From Pseudonocardia oceani (lineage in GTDB: Bacteria > Actinomycetota > Actinomycetes > Mycobacteriales > Pseudonocardiaceae): DNA of 64,000 nt. Location: NCBI RefSeq assembly GCF_019263585.2, contig NZ_JADQDF010000001.1, forward strand, positions 558,001 through 622,000, given 5' to 3'. Below are positions 16,949 to 25,686 of the stretch, in pieces (position 1 is the stretch's first letter; the number at the start of each line of letters is the position of its first letter). Both the position numbers and the translations under genes were made by a program. The notes beneath the pieces were generated by a model. The model saw only the letters and a list, made by a program, of their open reading frames with translations, was not told the origin of the DNA and searched no databases.

Positions 16949-17533
16949 GTGCCGAGGCTGTGGGACGAGACGGTGGACGCCCACCGCCGTGCGGTGCGCG
17001 CCGCCACCGTGGAGGCCACCGCGGAACTGGTGCATGAACACGGGCTCCGAGCCGTGACGATGTCGCAGATCGCGAAGCGCGCCGGGATCGGCCGAGCGAC
17101 CCTCTACAAGTACTTCTCCGACATGAACTCGATCCTGGTGGCGTGGCACGAACAGCAGGTCACCGTCCACCTCGAACAGCTGGTGTCGATCAAGGACGGC
17201 CCTGGGGAGGCGGGCGCACGCCTTTGCGAGGTGGTCACGCGTTATGCCGAGATCACCCGTTCGTCGCGGTCGCCCCACGCCTTCGACTTCCCGGATCTCC
17301 ACGGGCACGAGCACGCCGTCGCAGCTCAGCGACGCCTGCGCGAGCTTCTGGGCGAGCTCATCGCGGAAGCGGCGCAGTCCGGTGCGGTCCGCGATGACGT
17401 GGCGCCGGCGGAGTTGGCCGAGTACTGCCGACACGCTCTCGCGGCCGCTTTCGAACTTCCGTCCGACGACGCTGTGCACCGGCTCGTCGCAGTGGTCCTG
17501 GCCGGACTGTCGGCGTCCGACGCTCGGTCGTAG
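16949..17533 (+). CDS. TetR-family transcriptional repressor
   Basis: This 194-residue regulator has an N-terminal helix-turn-helix (about 15-60) with VTMSQIAKRAGIGRATLYKY, the classic TetR recognition pattern ending YxYF, followed by an all-helical ligand domain. GTG at 16949 is chosen because the HTH then sits at the usual distance from the N-terminus and the promoter lies directly upstream. It probably represses the divergent membrane-protein pair and itself through the palindrome at 16884. The ligand is unknown. Confidence 0.85.
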   Translation: MPRLWDETVDAHRRAVRAATVEATAELVHEHGLRAVTMSQIAKRAGIGRATLYKYFSDMNSILVAWHEQQVTVHLEQLVSIKDGPGEAGARLCEVVTRYAEITRSSRSPHAFDFPDLHGHEHAVAAQRRLRELLGELIAEAAQSGAVRDDVAPAELAEYCRHALAAAFELPSDDAVHRLVAVVLAGLSASDARS

Positions 17534-17750
17534 CGATCCGGTCTGTCCGACCTGGGGTGAATCGGGGCCGCCGACTCGAGTGCTCGCTGTCTGCGGGCGC
17601 TCAGTGGGCCCTGCGCCAGCTTCCCGTCGCAAGCCCCCTGGCAAAACTTTGGTATGCGCAGAGCATGCGGACAGTAAAGCGCGACGATCGCCGACCACGC
17701 ATGCCTACGATCCGGCCCGGCTGCTCTTCTGCAGCATCGGCAGGGCACCA

Positions 17751-19061
17751 GTGGAGGTGATCGCAGTTCGCGCGCAGATCGTCGGGTTCGCGGTCCTAGC
17801 CGCGGCAGTGGCCGTCGTCCTCTTCGGTTTTCCGCTGGCTGTCACTGCGGCTCACTACGCGCAGCTCTACAAGGTCCTGGATCTCGAGCGCCAGGCGGAG
17901 AAGGCGGCAAGCCGCGTCGCCGCGGACATGTCCGTCGGCGCCGGTCCCGATCCTGACGAACTGCACGACGACGGGGAGCTGACCTTCCTGTCCGTCTACG
18001 ACACAAACGGGAAGTGGCTGCTCGGGCGCGGCCCCTCCCAACCCGACGAGTTCGTGCTGGAGGCCGCGGGAGGCCGGGTGCAGACCGGAGTCGACGGCGG
18101 CGACCTGGTCGCCGCAGCCCCGGTCACCCATGACGGCAACGTCGTCGGTGTGGTGCGGGTGTCGGGTTCGCGCAGCACTCTGCTCTGGCCACTCGTCGTC
18201 GCCTGGGCGGGCATGGCTGCTCTGGCGCTCGCCTCCGTCGGCGGCGTGTGGTTGCTCGCCCGCCGGCAGGTGGTGCGGCTGACGCGCCCACTGGACGATC
18301 TGTCCGAGGCGGCTCGTCGAGTGGGCGACGGCGATTTCAGCGTGCGCCTTCCGGCGGGGCGCTACCCCGAGATCGATGCGGTCGGAAGTTCGTTGAACCG
18401 GACCGCGGTGCGGCTGGACCACCTCGTCACCCGGGAGCGGACGTTCTCTGCGGAAGCGTCGCACCAGTTGCGCACTCCGCTCACGGGCCTGCGACTCGCT
18501 CTGGAGGCGGCGCTCGAGCCCGGCGGCGACGTACGAGGTGCGATCGCGTCCGGGATCGGCTCCGCCGATCGCATCGAGCGGACCATCGAGGAGCTCCTCA
18601 GGCTCGCCCGGGACACCCACCGCGCTCGGCAGGCTTTCGATGTCTGCGGTCTGATTGAGGAGCTCGTAGCTGAACGGAACGCGCAGCTGAGCCGTGAGAA
18701 ACGAGCGGTGAAGGTCGTGGCCCTTCCCGGAACCCCGCGGGTGCAGGCGTCGATGGCTGTGGTCCGGCAGATCCTCACCGCCCTGCTCGACAATGCGGTG
18801 ACGCACGGCGAGGGCGAGATCGAGGTGCGCGCACGTGAAGCAGATACAGCTGTGGCCATCGATGTGTCCGACGAGGGACCGGGCGTCCACGTGCCGCTCA
18901 CCGATCTCTTCGTGGATCGCCCGTCGGTGGCGGCAACCGGTCACAGGCTCGGTCTCGCTCTCGCGCGCCGTTTGGCGGCGGCCGAGGGAGGCGATCTCCG
19001 ACTGGTCCGGCCCCATCCACCGCAGTTCACCTTGCTCCTCCGTGCGGAACCGGCGCCCTGA
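17751..19061 (+). CDS. Orphan membrane sensor histidine kinase
   Basis: This 436-residue kinase parallels the one at 3590-4885 along its whole length: helix (about 12-34), sensor loop, helix (about 145-169), HAMP, HisKA with H238 in SAEASHQLRTPLT, N box LLDNAVTHG and G1 box DVSDEGPG. The G2 box reads ATGHRLGLALARRL where the paralogue has GTGIGLALARRL, so the lid loop is one or more residues off. No response regulator is next to it; it lies after a TetR gene and is convergent with nuoN. The start may be GTG at 17751 or 17757. Confidence 0.85.
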   Translation: MEVIAVRAQIVGFAVLAAAVAVVLFGFPLAVTAAHYAQLYKVLDLERQAEKAASRVAADMSVGAGPDPDELHDDGELTFLSVYDTNGKWLLGRGPSQPDEFVLEAAGGRVQTGVDGGDLVAAAPVTHDGNVVGVVRVSGSRSTLLWPLVVAWAGMAALALASVGGVWLLARRQVVRLTRPLDDLSEAARRVGDGDFSVRLPAGRYPEIDAVGSSLNRTAVRLDHLVTRERTFSAEASHQLRTPLTGLRLALEAALEPGGDVRGAIASGIGSADRIERTIEELLRLARDTHRARQAFDVCGLIEELVAERNAQLSREKRAVKVVALPGTPRVQASMAVVRQILTALLDNAVTHGEGEIEVRAREADTAVAIDVSDEGPGVHVPLTDLFVDRPSVAATGHRLGLALARRLAAAEGGDLRLVRPHPPQFTLLLRAEPAP

Positions 19062-19089
19062 CCGCACAGCACGACGCCGCCGGACACGG

Positions 19090-20532
19090 TCACGGTGCGA
19101 CCGCAGGCGGCCCGGAAAGCAGCGGCAGCAACACGCCCCCGCCTAGACCCAGCGCGACAGACGCGGCCGCAGCGAGGTAGGCGGTGCGGGCCGCGCCGAG
19201 CGCAGGCAGAGTCTCAGCACCGTGTTCGTCGTCGGCATCGCGGAACAACGGCGCGATCCAGCGCAGGTAGTAGAAGACGCTGGCGACGGTGTTGACCACG
19301 GCGAGGACGGCGAGCCAGCCCAGACCCCCCTCGACGGCCGCGGTGAAGACGGTGAGCTTCCCGAGGAACACGGCGGTGGGTGGGGTGCCGACGAGTCCGA
19401 GCAGGCAGACGATGAGTGCGGCGACGAGCAGGGGGTGTCGCCGCGCCGCTCCCCGGTAGTCGTCGAGCTCGCTGTAAGTCGGCAGCGCGGCGACGACGGC
19501 GAAGGCACCCAGGTTGGTGATCGCGTAGGCCGCAAGGTAGAGCAGGAGGGCGGGCTGGGCCAGCTCGGACCTGCCTGCCAGGGCGACCGCCATGAGCAGG
19601 TAGCCGACCTGGCTGATGGTCGAGTAGCCGAGCATGCGCTGCACCGAAGTCTGGAAGAAGGCGGCGAGGTTGCCCAGCGTCATCGACGCGGCGGCCACGA
19701 CGGCCACCAGCAGGGTCGCGTCGACGGCCTCGGGTGGCACGGCGACGAGCAGCAATCGGTAGACCGCGACCAGCGCACCGATCTTCGGGATGGTGCTGAC
19801 GATCGCCGCGACCGCGGGTGGTGTGCCGGCGGTGACGTCGGGGACCCAGAAGTGCACCGGGACGGCGCCCGCCTTGAACAGCAGACCGGCCAGCAGGGCG
19901 ACCACGCCGACCGCGACGACGGCCGTACCGGCGCCGGCAAGACCGTCACGCATCGCGCTGTAGGCCGTGGTGCGGGCGACGCCGTAGAGGATCGCGGTGC
20001 CCGTCAGCATCGCGACGCCGAGGAATGCGCCGGACAGGTAGTACTTCATCGCGGCCTCGGTGGACAGCGCGCGGGCGTCCCACCCCGCGAGTGCGTACAG
20101 GGGCACGCTGGCCAGCAGGAAGGCCGCGAACAGCAGCAGCAGGTCGTTGGCTCCGCCCAGCACGATCGTGCCGAGCGACCCGAGCAGGAGCAGCACCACG
20201 AACTCGGTCTCGCGCCGGTGTCCCCGGGTCGCGTCCGCAGACAGCGCCAGCGCGATCAGCAGGGCCACGAGCACGATCGCCCGGGTGGCGTGGGTGATGC
20301 CGTCGATCGCGTAGCTGGTGCCGAACACGACCTGGTCGGGCTCCCGGGCCGCGGCGGCGGTGGCGGCGAGCCCGGCAACGGCGGCCGCCGCGGCGAGGAG
20401 CCGCACGGGGTACTGCCGGCGCCGTGGGAGCCACGCGCCCAGAAGCAGCCCGACGACCGCGGCGGCGAGCAGCAGCAGCTCCGGCACCAGCGCGCCGGGG
20501 TTCTCGTTCATCGTCATCGCGCCGCCGGTCAT
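19090..20532 (-). CDS. nuoN: NuoN-like antiporter-type subunit of a complex I-like set
   Basis: This 480-residue protein of about 14 helices belongs to the proton-translocating NuoL/M/N family. The two channel lysines are visible (LLFKAGAVPVHFWVPD and VSTIPKIGALV). The conserved Glu of helix 5, expected in 'xxELxSLPLYxL', is not present: residues 135-147 read FAAFLLASVPLYA. It is the last gene of the nuo-like operon and overlaps nuoM by 4 bp (ATGA). The missing Glu could impair or change ion transfer in this subunit. Confidence 0.85.
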   Translation of the reverse strand: MTGGAMTMNENPGALVPELLLLAAAVVGLLLGAWLPRRRQYPVRLLAAAAAVAGLAATAAAAREPDQVVFGTSYAIDGITHATRAIVLVALLIALALSADATRGHRRETEFVVLLLLGSLGTIVLGGANDLLLLFAAFLLASVPLYALAGWDARALSTEAAMKYYLSGAFLGVAMLTGTAILYGVARTTAYSAMRDGLAGAGTAVVAVGVVALLAGLLFKAGAVPVHFWVPDVTAGTPPAVAAIVSTIPKIGALVAVYRLLLVAVPPEAVDATLLVAVVAAASMTLGNLAAFFQTSVQRMLGYSTISQVGYLLMAVALAGRSELAQPALLLYLAAYAITNLGAFAVVAALPTYSELDDYRGAARRHPLLVAALIVCLLGLVGTPPTAVFLGKLTVFTAAVEGGLGWLAVLAVVNTVASVFYYLRWIAPLFRDADDEHGAETLPALGAARTAYLAAAASVALGLGGGVLLPLLSGPPAVAP

Positions 20533-22037
20533 CGCGCCACGAGCTCCACCAGGGTGCGCGACGCCGGCTCGATCACATCGAGCAGGAAGCGCGGCAGGAC
20601 CCCGATCACCGTGGCCAGCACGAGGAGCGGAACGACGGCTGCGGTTTCGCTGGGGCGCAGATCAGCGAACGCGCGTGGTGTCCCAGGTGCGTCGGGCAGG
20701 CGCAGCGGCCCGAGGAAGAGCCTCTGCAGGGCGAGCAGGAACAGCCCGGCGGTGATGACGATCCCGGTGGCGGCCACGACCGTCGGCACCGGTGCGGCTG
20801 GCAGGGCGCCGGTGAAGATCTGGAACTCGGCGATGAACCCGGAGAAGCCGGGCAGCCCCAGTGAGGCGAAGGCGGCGACCGCGAACGCAGCGGCGAAACT
20901 CGGGGTCCGCGCCGCGAGGCCGGAGTAGGCGCGCATGTCGTAGGTGCCGCCGCGGTCGTGCAGCACTCCGGCGAGCAGGAACAGCGCCGCGGTGATCAGC
21001 CCGTGGCTGACCATCTGGGTCACCGCCCCGGTGGTGGCCAACTGCCGGGCCTGCTCGTCGGTGCCGGCCAGCATCCCCGCCGCACCGACGCCGAGGACGA
21101 CGTAACCCATGTGGTTGACCGAGGTGTAGGCGATCATGCGCTTGAGATCGGTCTGGGCCAGCGCGAGAAGCGCTCCGTAGATCACCGACACCGCCCCGAC
21201 GATGACCGCGACCAGGGCGTACTGCCGCCAGGTATCGGGCAGGATCGGCATCGCGATGCGCACGAAGCCGTAGGTGCCCATCTTCAGCAGCACCCCGGCG
21301 AGGATCGCCGAGCCGGTCGCGGGCGCCTCGGTGTGCGCGGGCGGCAACCACGTGTGGAAGGGCACCGTCGGGGTCTTCACCGCCAGGCCCAGCGCGATCG
21401 CGAGCAGGGCCAGTGAGGCGTACGGACCACCTCCCGCGAGCGGGTCCGCGGCGATCAGGTCGACGATGTCGAAGGTCCTCGGCTCGGCGACGAGGTAGAG
21501 CAGGATGAACCCGAGCAGCAGCGCGAGCGAGCCGAGGAAGGTGTAGAGGAAGAACTTCAGCGCCGCGGCGCGAGCCCGGTCCCCGTGGCCCCAGCCCGCG
21601 ATGAGGAAGTACATCGCGACGATCGACAGGTCGAAGAACAGGAAGAACAGGATCAGGTCCAGCGCGACGAACAGCCCGAGGCAGACGGTCTGCAGCCCCA
21701 GGAACAGCGTCACGTAGGCCTTGGTCCGCCGCGTCTCCCGCAGCGCGAACACGGCGCAGGCCCCGAACAGCACGGCCGTCAGCGCGACCAGCGGGAGGGA
21801 CAGTCCGTCCACCCCGACGTGGTAGGAGATCCCCACGCTGGGGATCCACGGCACGCGCTGCTCGAAGGCGAACCCGCCACCGGCCGGGAGCGCGAGCCAG
21901 ACCGCGGCGATGAGGACGAGTTCGAGGACGCTGACGCCGATCCAGGCGCCGACGAACACGCGCGGCGGCGCGGTGCCGGGCACCAGGAGCAGCACCGCGG
22001 CGAGCGCCACGGGCAGGAACACGATCAGCGACAACAT
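20529..22037 (-). CDS. nuoM: NuoM-like antiporter-type subunit
   Basis: This 502-residue polytopic protein has the NuoM landmarks: VKTPTVPFHTWLPPAHTEAP with the channel Lys, and LLKMGTYGF with the second Lys. At the position of the essential helix-5 Glu (E144 in E. coli NuoM) it has Asp (D136, LFFLFFDLSIVAMYF), a conservative change. It starts with ATG just after the nuoL stop. It probably works as one of three ion channels in the membrane arm. Confidence 0.9.
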   Translation of the reverse strand: MLSLIVFLPVALAAVLLLVPGTAPPRVFVGAWIGVSVLELVLIAAVWLALPAGGGFAFEQRVPWIPSVGISYHVGVDGLSLPLVALTAVLFGACAVFALRETRRTKAYVTLFLGLQTVCLGLFVALDLILFFLFFDLSIVAMYFLIAGWGHGDRARAAALKFFLYTFLGSLALLLGFILLYLVAEPRTFDIVDLIAADPLAGGGPYASLALLAIALGLAVKTPTVPFHTWLPPAHTEAPATGSAILAGVLLKMGTYGFVRIAMPILPDTWRQYALVAVIVGAVSVIYGALLALAQTDLKRMIAYTSVNHMGYVVLGVGAAGMLAGTDEQARQLATTGAVTQMVSHGLITAALFLLAGVLHDRGGTYDMRAYSGLAARTPSFAAAFAVAAFASLGLPGFSGFIAEFQIFTGALPAAPVPTVVAATGIVITAGLFLLALQRLFLGPLRLPDAPGTPRAFADLRPSETAAVVPLLVLATVIGVLPRFLLDVIEPASRTLVELVAR

Positions 22038-22040
22038 CTG

Positions 22041-23867
22041 CTACCCCACCACGATGACGAGAACGGCCAGCACCACGAGGGCGACGACGGCCTGGGCGTA
22101 GTACTGGTGGACCTGCCCGGTCTGCGGGCGCCGCGCCAGCCGTCCCAGGCGGCGCGTCCCCGCCGCAACGGCACGCACGGCCCCGTCGACCGACAGCTCG
22201 CCCCGCCGGTCGAGGCTCCGCGCCACGGCCACGGTCGCGCGACCCGCACCGTCCACGGCGCGGTCGAGGACGCGGTCGTCGAAGCGGGCCAGCGCCGCAG
22301 CGAGGACGAGCACCGGACGGACGACCACGGCGTGCGCCGCCCGTCCCATCCCCAGCCAACCCACCAGTGCGCGAGGCGAGGGCAACCGCGAGGCCGACCG
22401 CCAGGTCGACAGCACCACGACGACCGCGATCGACGCGGACACGACCAGCTCCCACACCTGCGGCGCCGGCGCGACGACCAGCGCGCCCGACAGCACGAGC
22501 GGAAGAACGCCGAGCACCGTCGCGAGCACGGCGAGCACGACCAGCGGCGGGGCGAACGCCCCGCTCACCGCGCCGACCGGCTCCTGCTCGACGGGCGGCG
22601 AGCCGCCGGCGACGATCTCGGTGGAGGGCTGCCACACGAACCACACCGCCTTGGCGCTGTAGACCGCGGACACCGCGGCGGCGAGGAGTCCGACGACGTA
22701 GAGCACGACGCTCTGCTCGAGTGCCGCGGCGAGCACGGCGTCCTTGCCGACCCACAGGGACAGCGGCGGTAGCCCGGCCAGCGACGCCGCGCCGATCGTG
22801 AAGGCAACCCCGACGAGCGGGAACCGGCGCGCGGCCCCGCGGAGCCCGTCGAGCTGCTTGGTGCCCAGAGCCACCAGCCAGGCCCCCGCCGCGAGGAACA
22901 GCAGGCTCTTGGTCGCGGCGTGTGCGACCAGCTGAACGGCACCGCCGGCGACGGCCCCGGAGCCGGCGGCCAGGACCATGAAGCCGATCTGCGCGCAGGT
23001 CGACGCCGCGAGCAACTGCTTGAGGTCGGTCTGGGCCACCGCGACCAGGCCCAGGACCACGGCCGTGGCAGCTCCGACCCACGCCACCATCGGCGAGGCC
23101 CATCCACTGCGTTCGAGCAGCGGTACCAGCCGCAGCAGCAGGTAGGCCCCGGCCGCGACCATCGTCGCCGAGTGCAGCAGGGCCGAGACCGGGCTCGGGC
23201 CCCGCATCGCCCCGGACAGCCAGAACGAGAACGGCAGCTGTGCCGACTTGCCCAGCGCGGCGAGCACCACCCCGGCCGTGACGACGTGCAGCCATGGACC
23301 GGAGGCCGCGGGCAGCTCGGCCAGCGCCAGCGACCCGACCCCGCCGGCGAGCGCGGCACCGGCGGCGACGTAGAGGCCCAGATCGGCCAGGCGGGTGGTC
23401 AGAAGAGCGGTGTGCGCCGCGTCGACGGACGCGGGCTCGCGCCAGCGGTAACCGATCAGCACCCAGCTGGTCGCCCCCATCACCTCCCACGCCATGAGCA
23501 GCACGACCAGCGTCGTCGCGGTCACCGTCACCAGCATCGCGCCCGCGAACAGCAGGACGAACCCGACGAAGCGCGCGGTGCGCAGGTCCGACTCCCCGGC
23601 GGCGAACACCAGCACGGCAAGGGTCACGACGGCGACCGTCACGACCATCAGGGCCGAGAGACCGTCCACGGCCAGACCCGCCCGGATGCCGACGAGCAGT
23701 GGGGCGTCGACGGCGGGCCGGACGACGGCGACCGGCACGGCGAGTGCGAGTACGGCAACGCCGAACAGCACACCGATGCCGGCGGAGGCCCGGTCGAGGC
23801 GAGGGCCCGTCACGGTGAGGAGCGCACCGCCGAGCAGCGGGACGGTGACGAGAGCCCACAGCAGCAC
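22041..23867 (-). CDS. nuoL: NuoL-like antiporter-type subunit
   Basis: This protein of about 608 residues has the NuoL core: MAWEVMGATSWVLIGYRW with the helix-5 Glu, LGKSAQLPFSFWLSGAM and GPSPVSALLHSATMV with the channel Lys and His, DLKQLLAAST, and VGKDAVLAAAL with the late Lys. The C-terminal part is hydrophobic and Arg-rich, with a final helix (AQAVVALVVLAVLVIVVG). The GTG at 23867, behind GAAGGG in the end of nuoK, is the likely start; a CTG that overlaps the nuoK stop is an alternative. Confidence 0.88.
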   Translation of the reverse strand: MLLWALVTVPLLGGALLTVTGPRLDRASAGIGVLFGVAVLALAVPVAVVRPAVDAPLLVGIRAGLAVDGLSALMVVTVAVVTLAVLVFAAGESDLRTARFVGFVLLFAGAMLVTVTATTLVVLLMAWEVMGATSWVLIGYRWREPASVDAAHTALLTTRLADLGLYVAAGAALAGGVGSLALAELPAASGPWLHVVTAGVVLAALGKSAQLPFSFWLSGAMRGPSPVSALLHSATMVAAGAYLLLRLVPLLERSGWASPMVAWVGAATAVVLGLVAVAQTDLKQLLAASTCAQIGFMVLAAGSGAVAGGAVQLVAHAATKSLLFLAAGAWLVALGTKQLDGLRGAARRFPLVGVAFTIGAASLAGLPPLSLWVGKDAVLAAALEQSVVLYVVGLLAAAVSAVYSAKAVWFVWQPSTEIVAGGSPPVEQEPVGAVSGAFAPPLVVLAVLATVLGVLPLVLSGALVVAPAPQVWELVVSASIAVVVVLSTWRSASRLPSPRALVGWLGMGRAAHAVVVRPVLVLAAALARFDDRVLDRAVDGAGRATVAVARSLDRRGELSVDGAVRAVAAGTRRLGRLARRPQTGQVHQYYAQAVVALVVLAVLVIVVG

Positions 23868-23872
23868 CGGCG

Positions 23873-24178
23873 TCAGCCCTTCAGGTCCGCGGCGTCGTCG
23901 GTCATGTCGACCTGCCGGGAGCGGTAGATCGCGGTGGCCACCGCGAACCCGGCAGCCATCTCGATCGCCATCGCCGTGATCACCACGACGATCAGCACCT
24001 GCCCGTCGGTGCCGCCGGGCGCGACGTAGTACCAGAACGCGGCCGTGGCGACGATGACGCCGTTGAGCATCAGCTCGAGCCCCATCATGATCATGACGAT
24101 CGACATCTGCGACAGCGCGCCGAACAGCCCGATCGCGAACAGGCCGGCAGCCAGGAGCAGGAACAGCTCGAGGTTCAT
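23873..24178 (-). CDS. nuoK: NuoK-like subunit
   Basis: This 101-residue protein has three helices, with the two conserved intramembrane glutamates in MGLELMLNG and ITAMAIEMAAGFA. It overlaps nuoJ by 4 bp (ATGA). The key acids of the E-channel are kept, so the membrane core appears functional. Confidence 0.9.
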   Translation of the reverse strand: MNLELFLLLAAGLFAIGLFGALSQMSIVMIMMGLELMLNGVIVATAAFWYYVAPGGTDGQVLIVVVITAMAIEMAAGFAVATAIYRSRQVDMTDDAADLKG

Positions 24179-24735
24179 CCGACACCCCCACCGGCCGGGT
24201 CGTCGGCGGGCGAGCGGTCCAGGTCGTCGCCGAACCGGTCGTAGCGACCGCGGCGGGTCGAGAGCACGACGGTCGCGACGATCGTGGCGAACAATGTCAC
24301 GCCCAGGGTCATCATCGTCAGCATCTGCCCGCCCATGAGCGCCTCGCCCAGGGCGAGGGTCAGATCCTGGGCGGGCTCCCCCTGCCGCGTCGGCCAGTCG
24401 ACGAGCAGGATCCCGGCGGCCAGGGCTACGAACACGACCGCTGCTATGACGGCGGAGCCCTTCGTGTTGTGGAACATCGACATGGGCATCAGGCCGGCCG
24501 GGTTCATCATGTACATGATCATGAACACGGCCATGACCACCATCTCGATGATCATCATCAGCACGATCACCACACCCAGGTAGCTCAGACCCAGCAAGAG
24601 CACCAGGCCGGCCACGGCGAGGAACGACGCGAGCAGCGCGAACGTCACCTGGGCCATCGAGTCCAGGCGGAACACCAGTGCGCCGAAGACCAGCGCGGCG
24701 ATGGCCAGCACCCAGAACAGGACGATCGACGACAC
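24175..24735 (-). CDS. nuoJ: NuoJ-like subunit
   Basis: This 186-residue protein has five helices. The Met/Ile-rich helix around residues 57-80 (VLMMIIEMVVMAVFMIMYMM) corresponds to the pi-bulge helix of NuoJ, although the usual Tyr-Gly pattern is changed. It starts with GTG directly after the nuoH stop and overlaps nuoK. The identity also rests on operon order H-J-K. Confidence 0.82.
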   Translation of the reverse strand: MSSIVLFWVLAIAALVFGALVFRLDSMAQVTFALLASFLAVAGLVLLLGLSYLGVVIVLMMIIEMVVMAVFMIMYMMNPAGLMPMSMFHNTKGSAVIAAVVFVALAAGILLVDWPTRQGEPAQDLTLALGEALMGGQMLTMMTLGVTLFATIVATVVLSTRRGRYDRFGDDLDRSPADDPAGGGVG

Positions 24736-25686
24736 CTACATCCCCCCTCGCTGCAGCACGACCACCGCGACGACCAGCGCCTGGGCGATCGTCAACGGGA
24801 TCAGCACGACCCACGCGATCTCGGTCCAGCGGTCCATCCGCAAGGTCGGGACCCGCCGCCGCATCCAGATCAGCAGGGCCAGCACCGCGGCGGTCTTGAG
24901 GCCCGTCCACAGCCACGCGGGCAGCCACGGGCCGGCGCCACCGCCGAGGAACAGCGGCACCGCCATCGCCGCCGCCACCACCAGCAGCAGCCAGCGCCCA
25001 CCGGCGAACACGAGCCGGTCGATCCCGGACAGCTCGGCCACCGCTCCCCCGCCCAGGTCCCGGTGCACGGGCGCGTCGAAGGGCCCCCAGAACGCCATGG
25101 CCGCAGCGGAGAGGAGGTAGGCGCCGAACGCCACGGGCATGAGAACGACGAACCAGAGATCCTGCTGGGCCTCGACGATGTCGCTGACCCGCAGGCTCTC
25201 GGCCGCCAGTGCGACGGTGATGATCGCGAACATGTGGGGCAGCTCGTAGGCCAGGCCCTGCACGACGAACCGGTAGCCGCCCACCAGCGACAGCGCGCTG
25301 TTCGAGCCCCACCCGACCATCCACACCGCCGCCCACGCCACCACCTCCATGGCGTTGAACCACACGACCCCGACGTCGAGGTCCGCGACCGCGAGCCGCC
25401 CCCACGGCAGGACCGCCGCCGCGAGCAGTGCGGCCACCGGGAGCACGGCTGCACCCGTGCGCCCGAGGACCGTGTCGGCGGCGACGGTGCGGCGCCGCTG
25501 CCCGACGAGCAGGCGCGCGGTCTCGCGCACCGGGGTCAGCACGGCTGAGCCGAGCCCGCGGGGGCTCCCGGCGGCGCGGGCGGTCAGCGCGGCGTCGAAC
25601 GCCACAGCGACCCAGGTGGCGACACCCAGCAGCAGTGGGAGCAGCAGCACCGACCAGACCGGGAGAACTCCGGCGGAGTCACTCAT
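24736..25686 (-). CDS. nuoH: Divergent NuoH-like subunit
   Basis: This 316-residue protein has about eight helices. GWGSNSALSLVGGYRFVVQG and YELPHMFAIITVAL match the NuoH pattern (GWaSNSkyaLLGglR, then YEvp). The quinone-site loop, usually 'AETNRaPFDLPEaEsELvaGy', is degenerate: AAMAFWGPFDAPVHRDLGGG keeps PFD but loses the Asn-Arg and most acids. This suggests that quinone binding at the arm junction has been lost or altered. It overlaps the NuoB/D-like gene by 8 bp. Confidence 0.8.
   Translation of the reverse strand: MSDSAGVLPVWSVLLLPLLLGVATWVAVAFDAALTARAAGSPRGLGSAVLTPVRETARLLVGQRRRTVAADTVLGRTGAAVLPVAALLAAAVLPWGRLAVADLDVGVVWFNAMEVVAWAAVWMVGWGSNSALSLVGGYRFVVQGLAYELPHMFAIITVALAAESLRVSDIVEAQQDLWFVVLMPVAFGAYLLSAAAMAFWGPFDAPVHRDLGGGAVAELSGIDRLVFAGGRWLLLVVAAAMAVPLFLGGGAGPWLPAWLWTGLKTAAVLALLIWMRRRVPTLRMDRWTEIAWVVLIPLTIAQALVVAVVVLQRGGM

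Noticed and set aside
19062-19089. An intrinsic terminator between the orphan kinase and nuoN
   Set aside because: The 28-bp gap has no clear stem followed by a T run on either strand.
20662-23859. A minus-strand open frame of over 1,000 codons across nuoM and nuoL
   Set aside because: It is an Arg/Gly/Pro-rich shadow frame caused by high GC. The overlapping frames encode clear NuoM and NuoL proteins.
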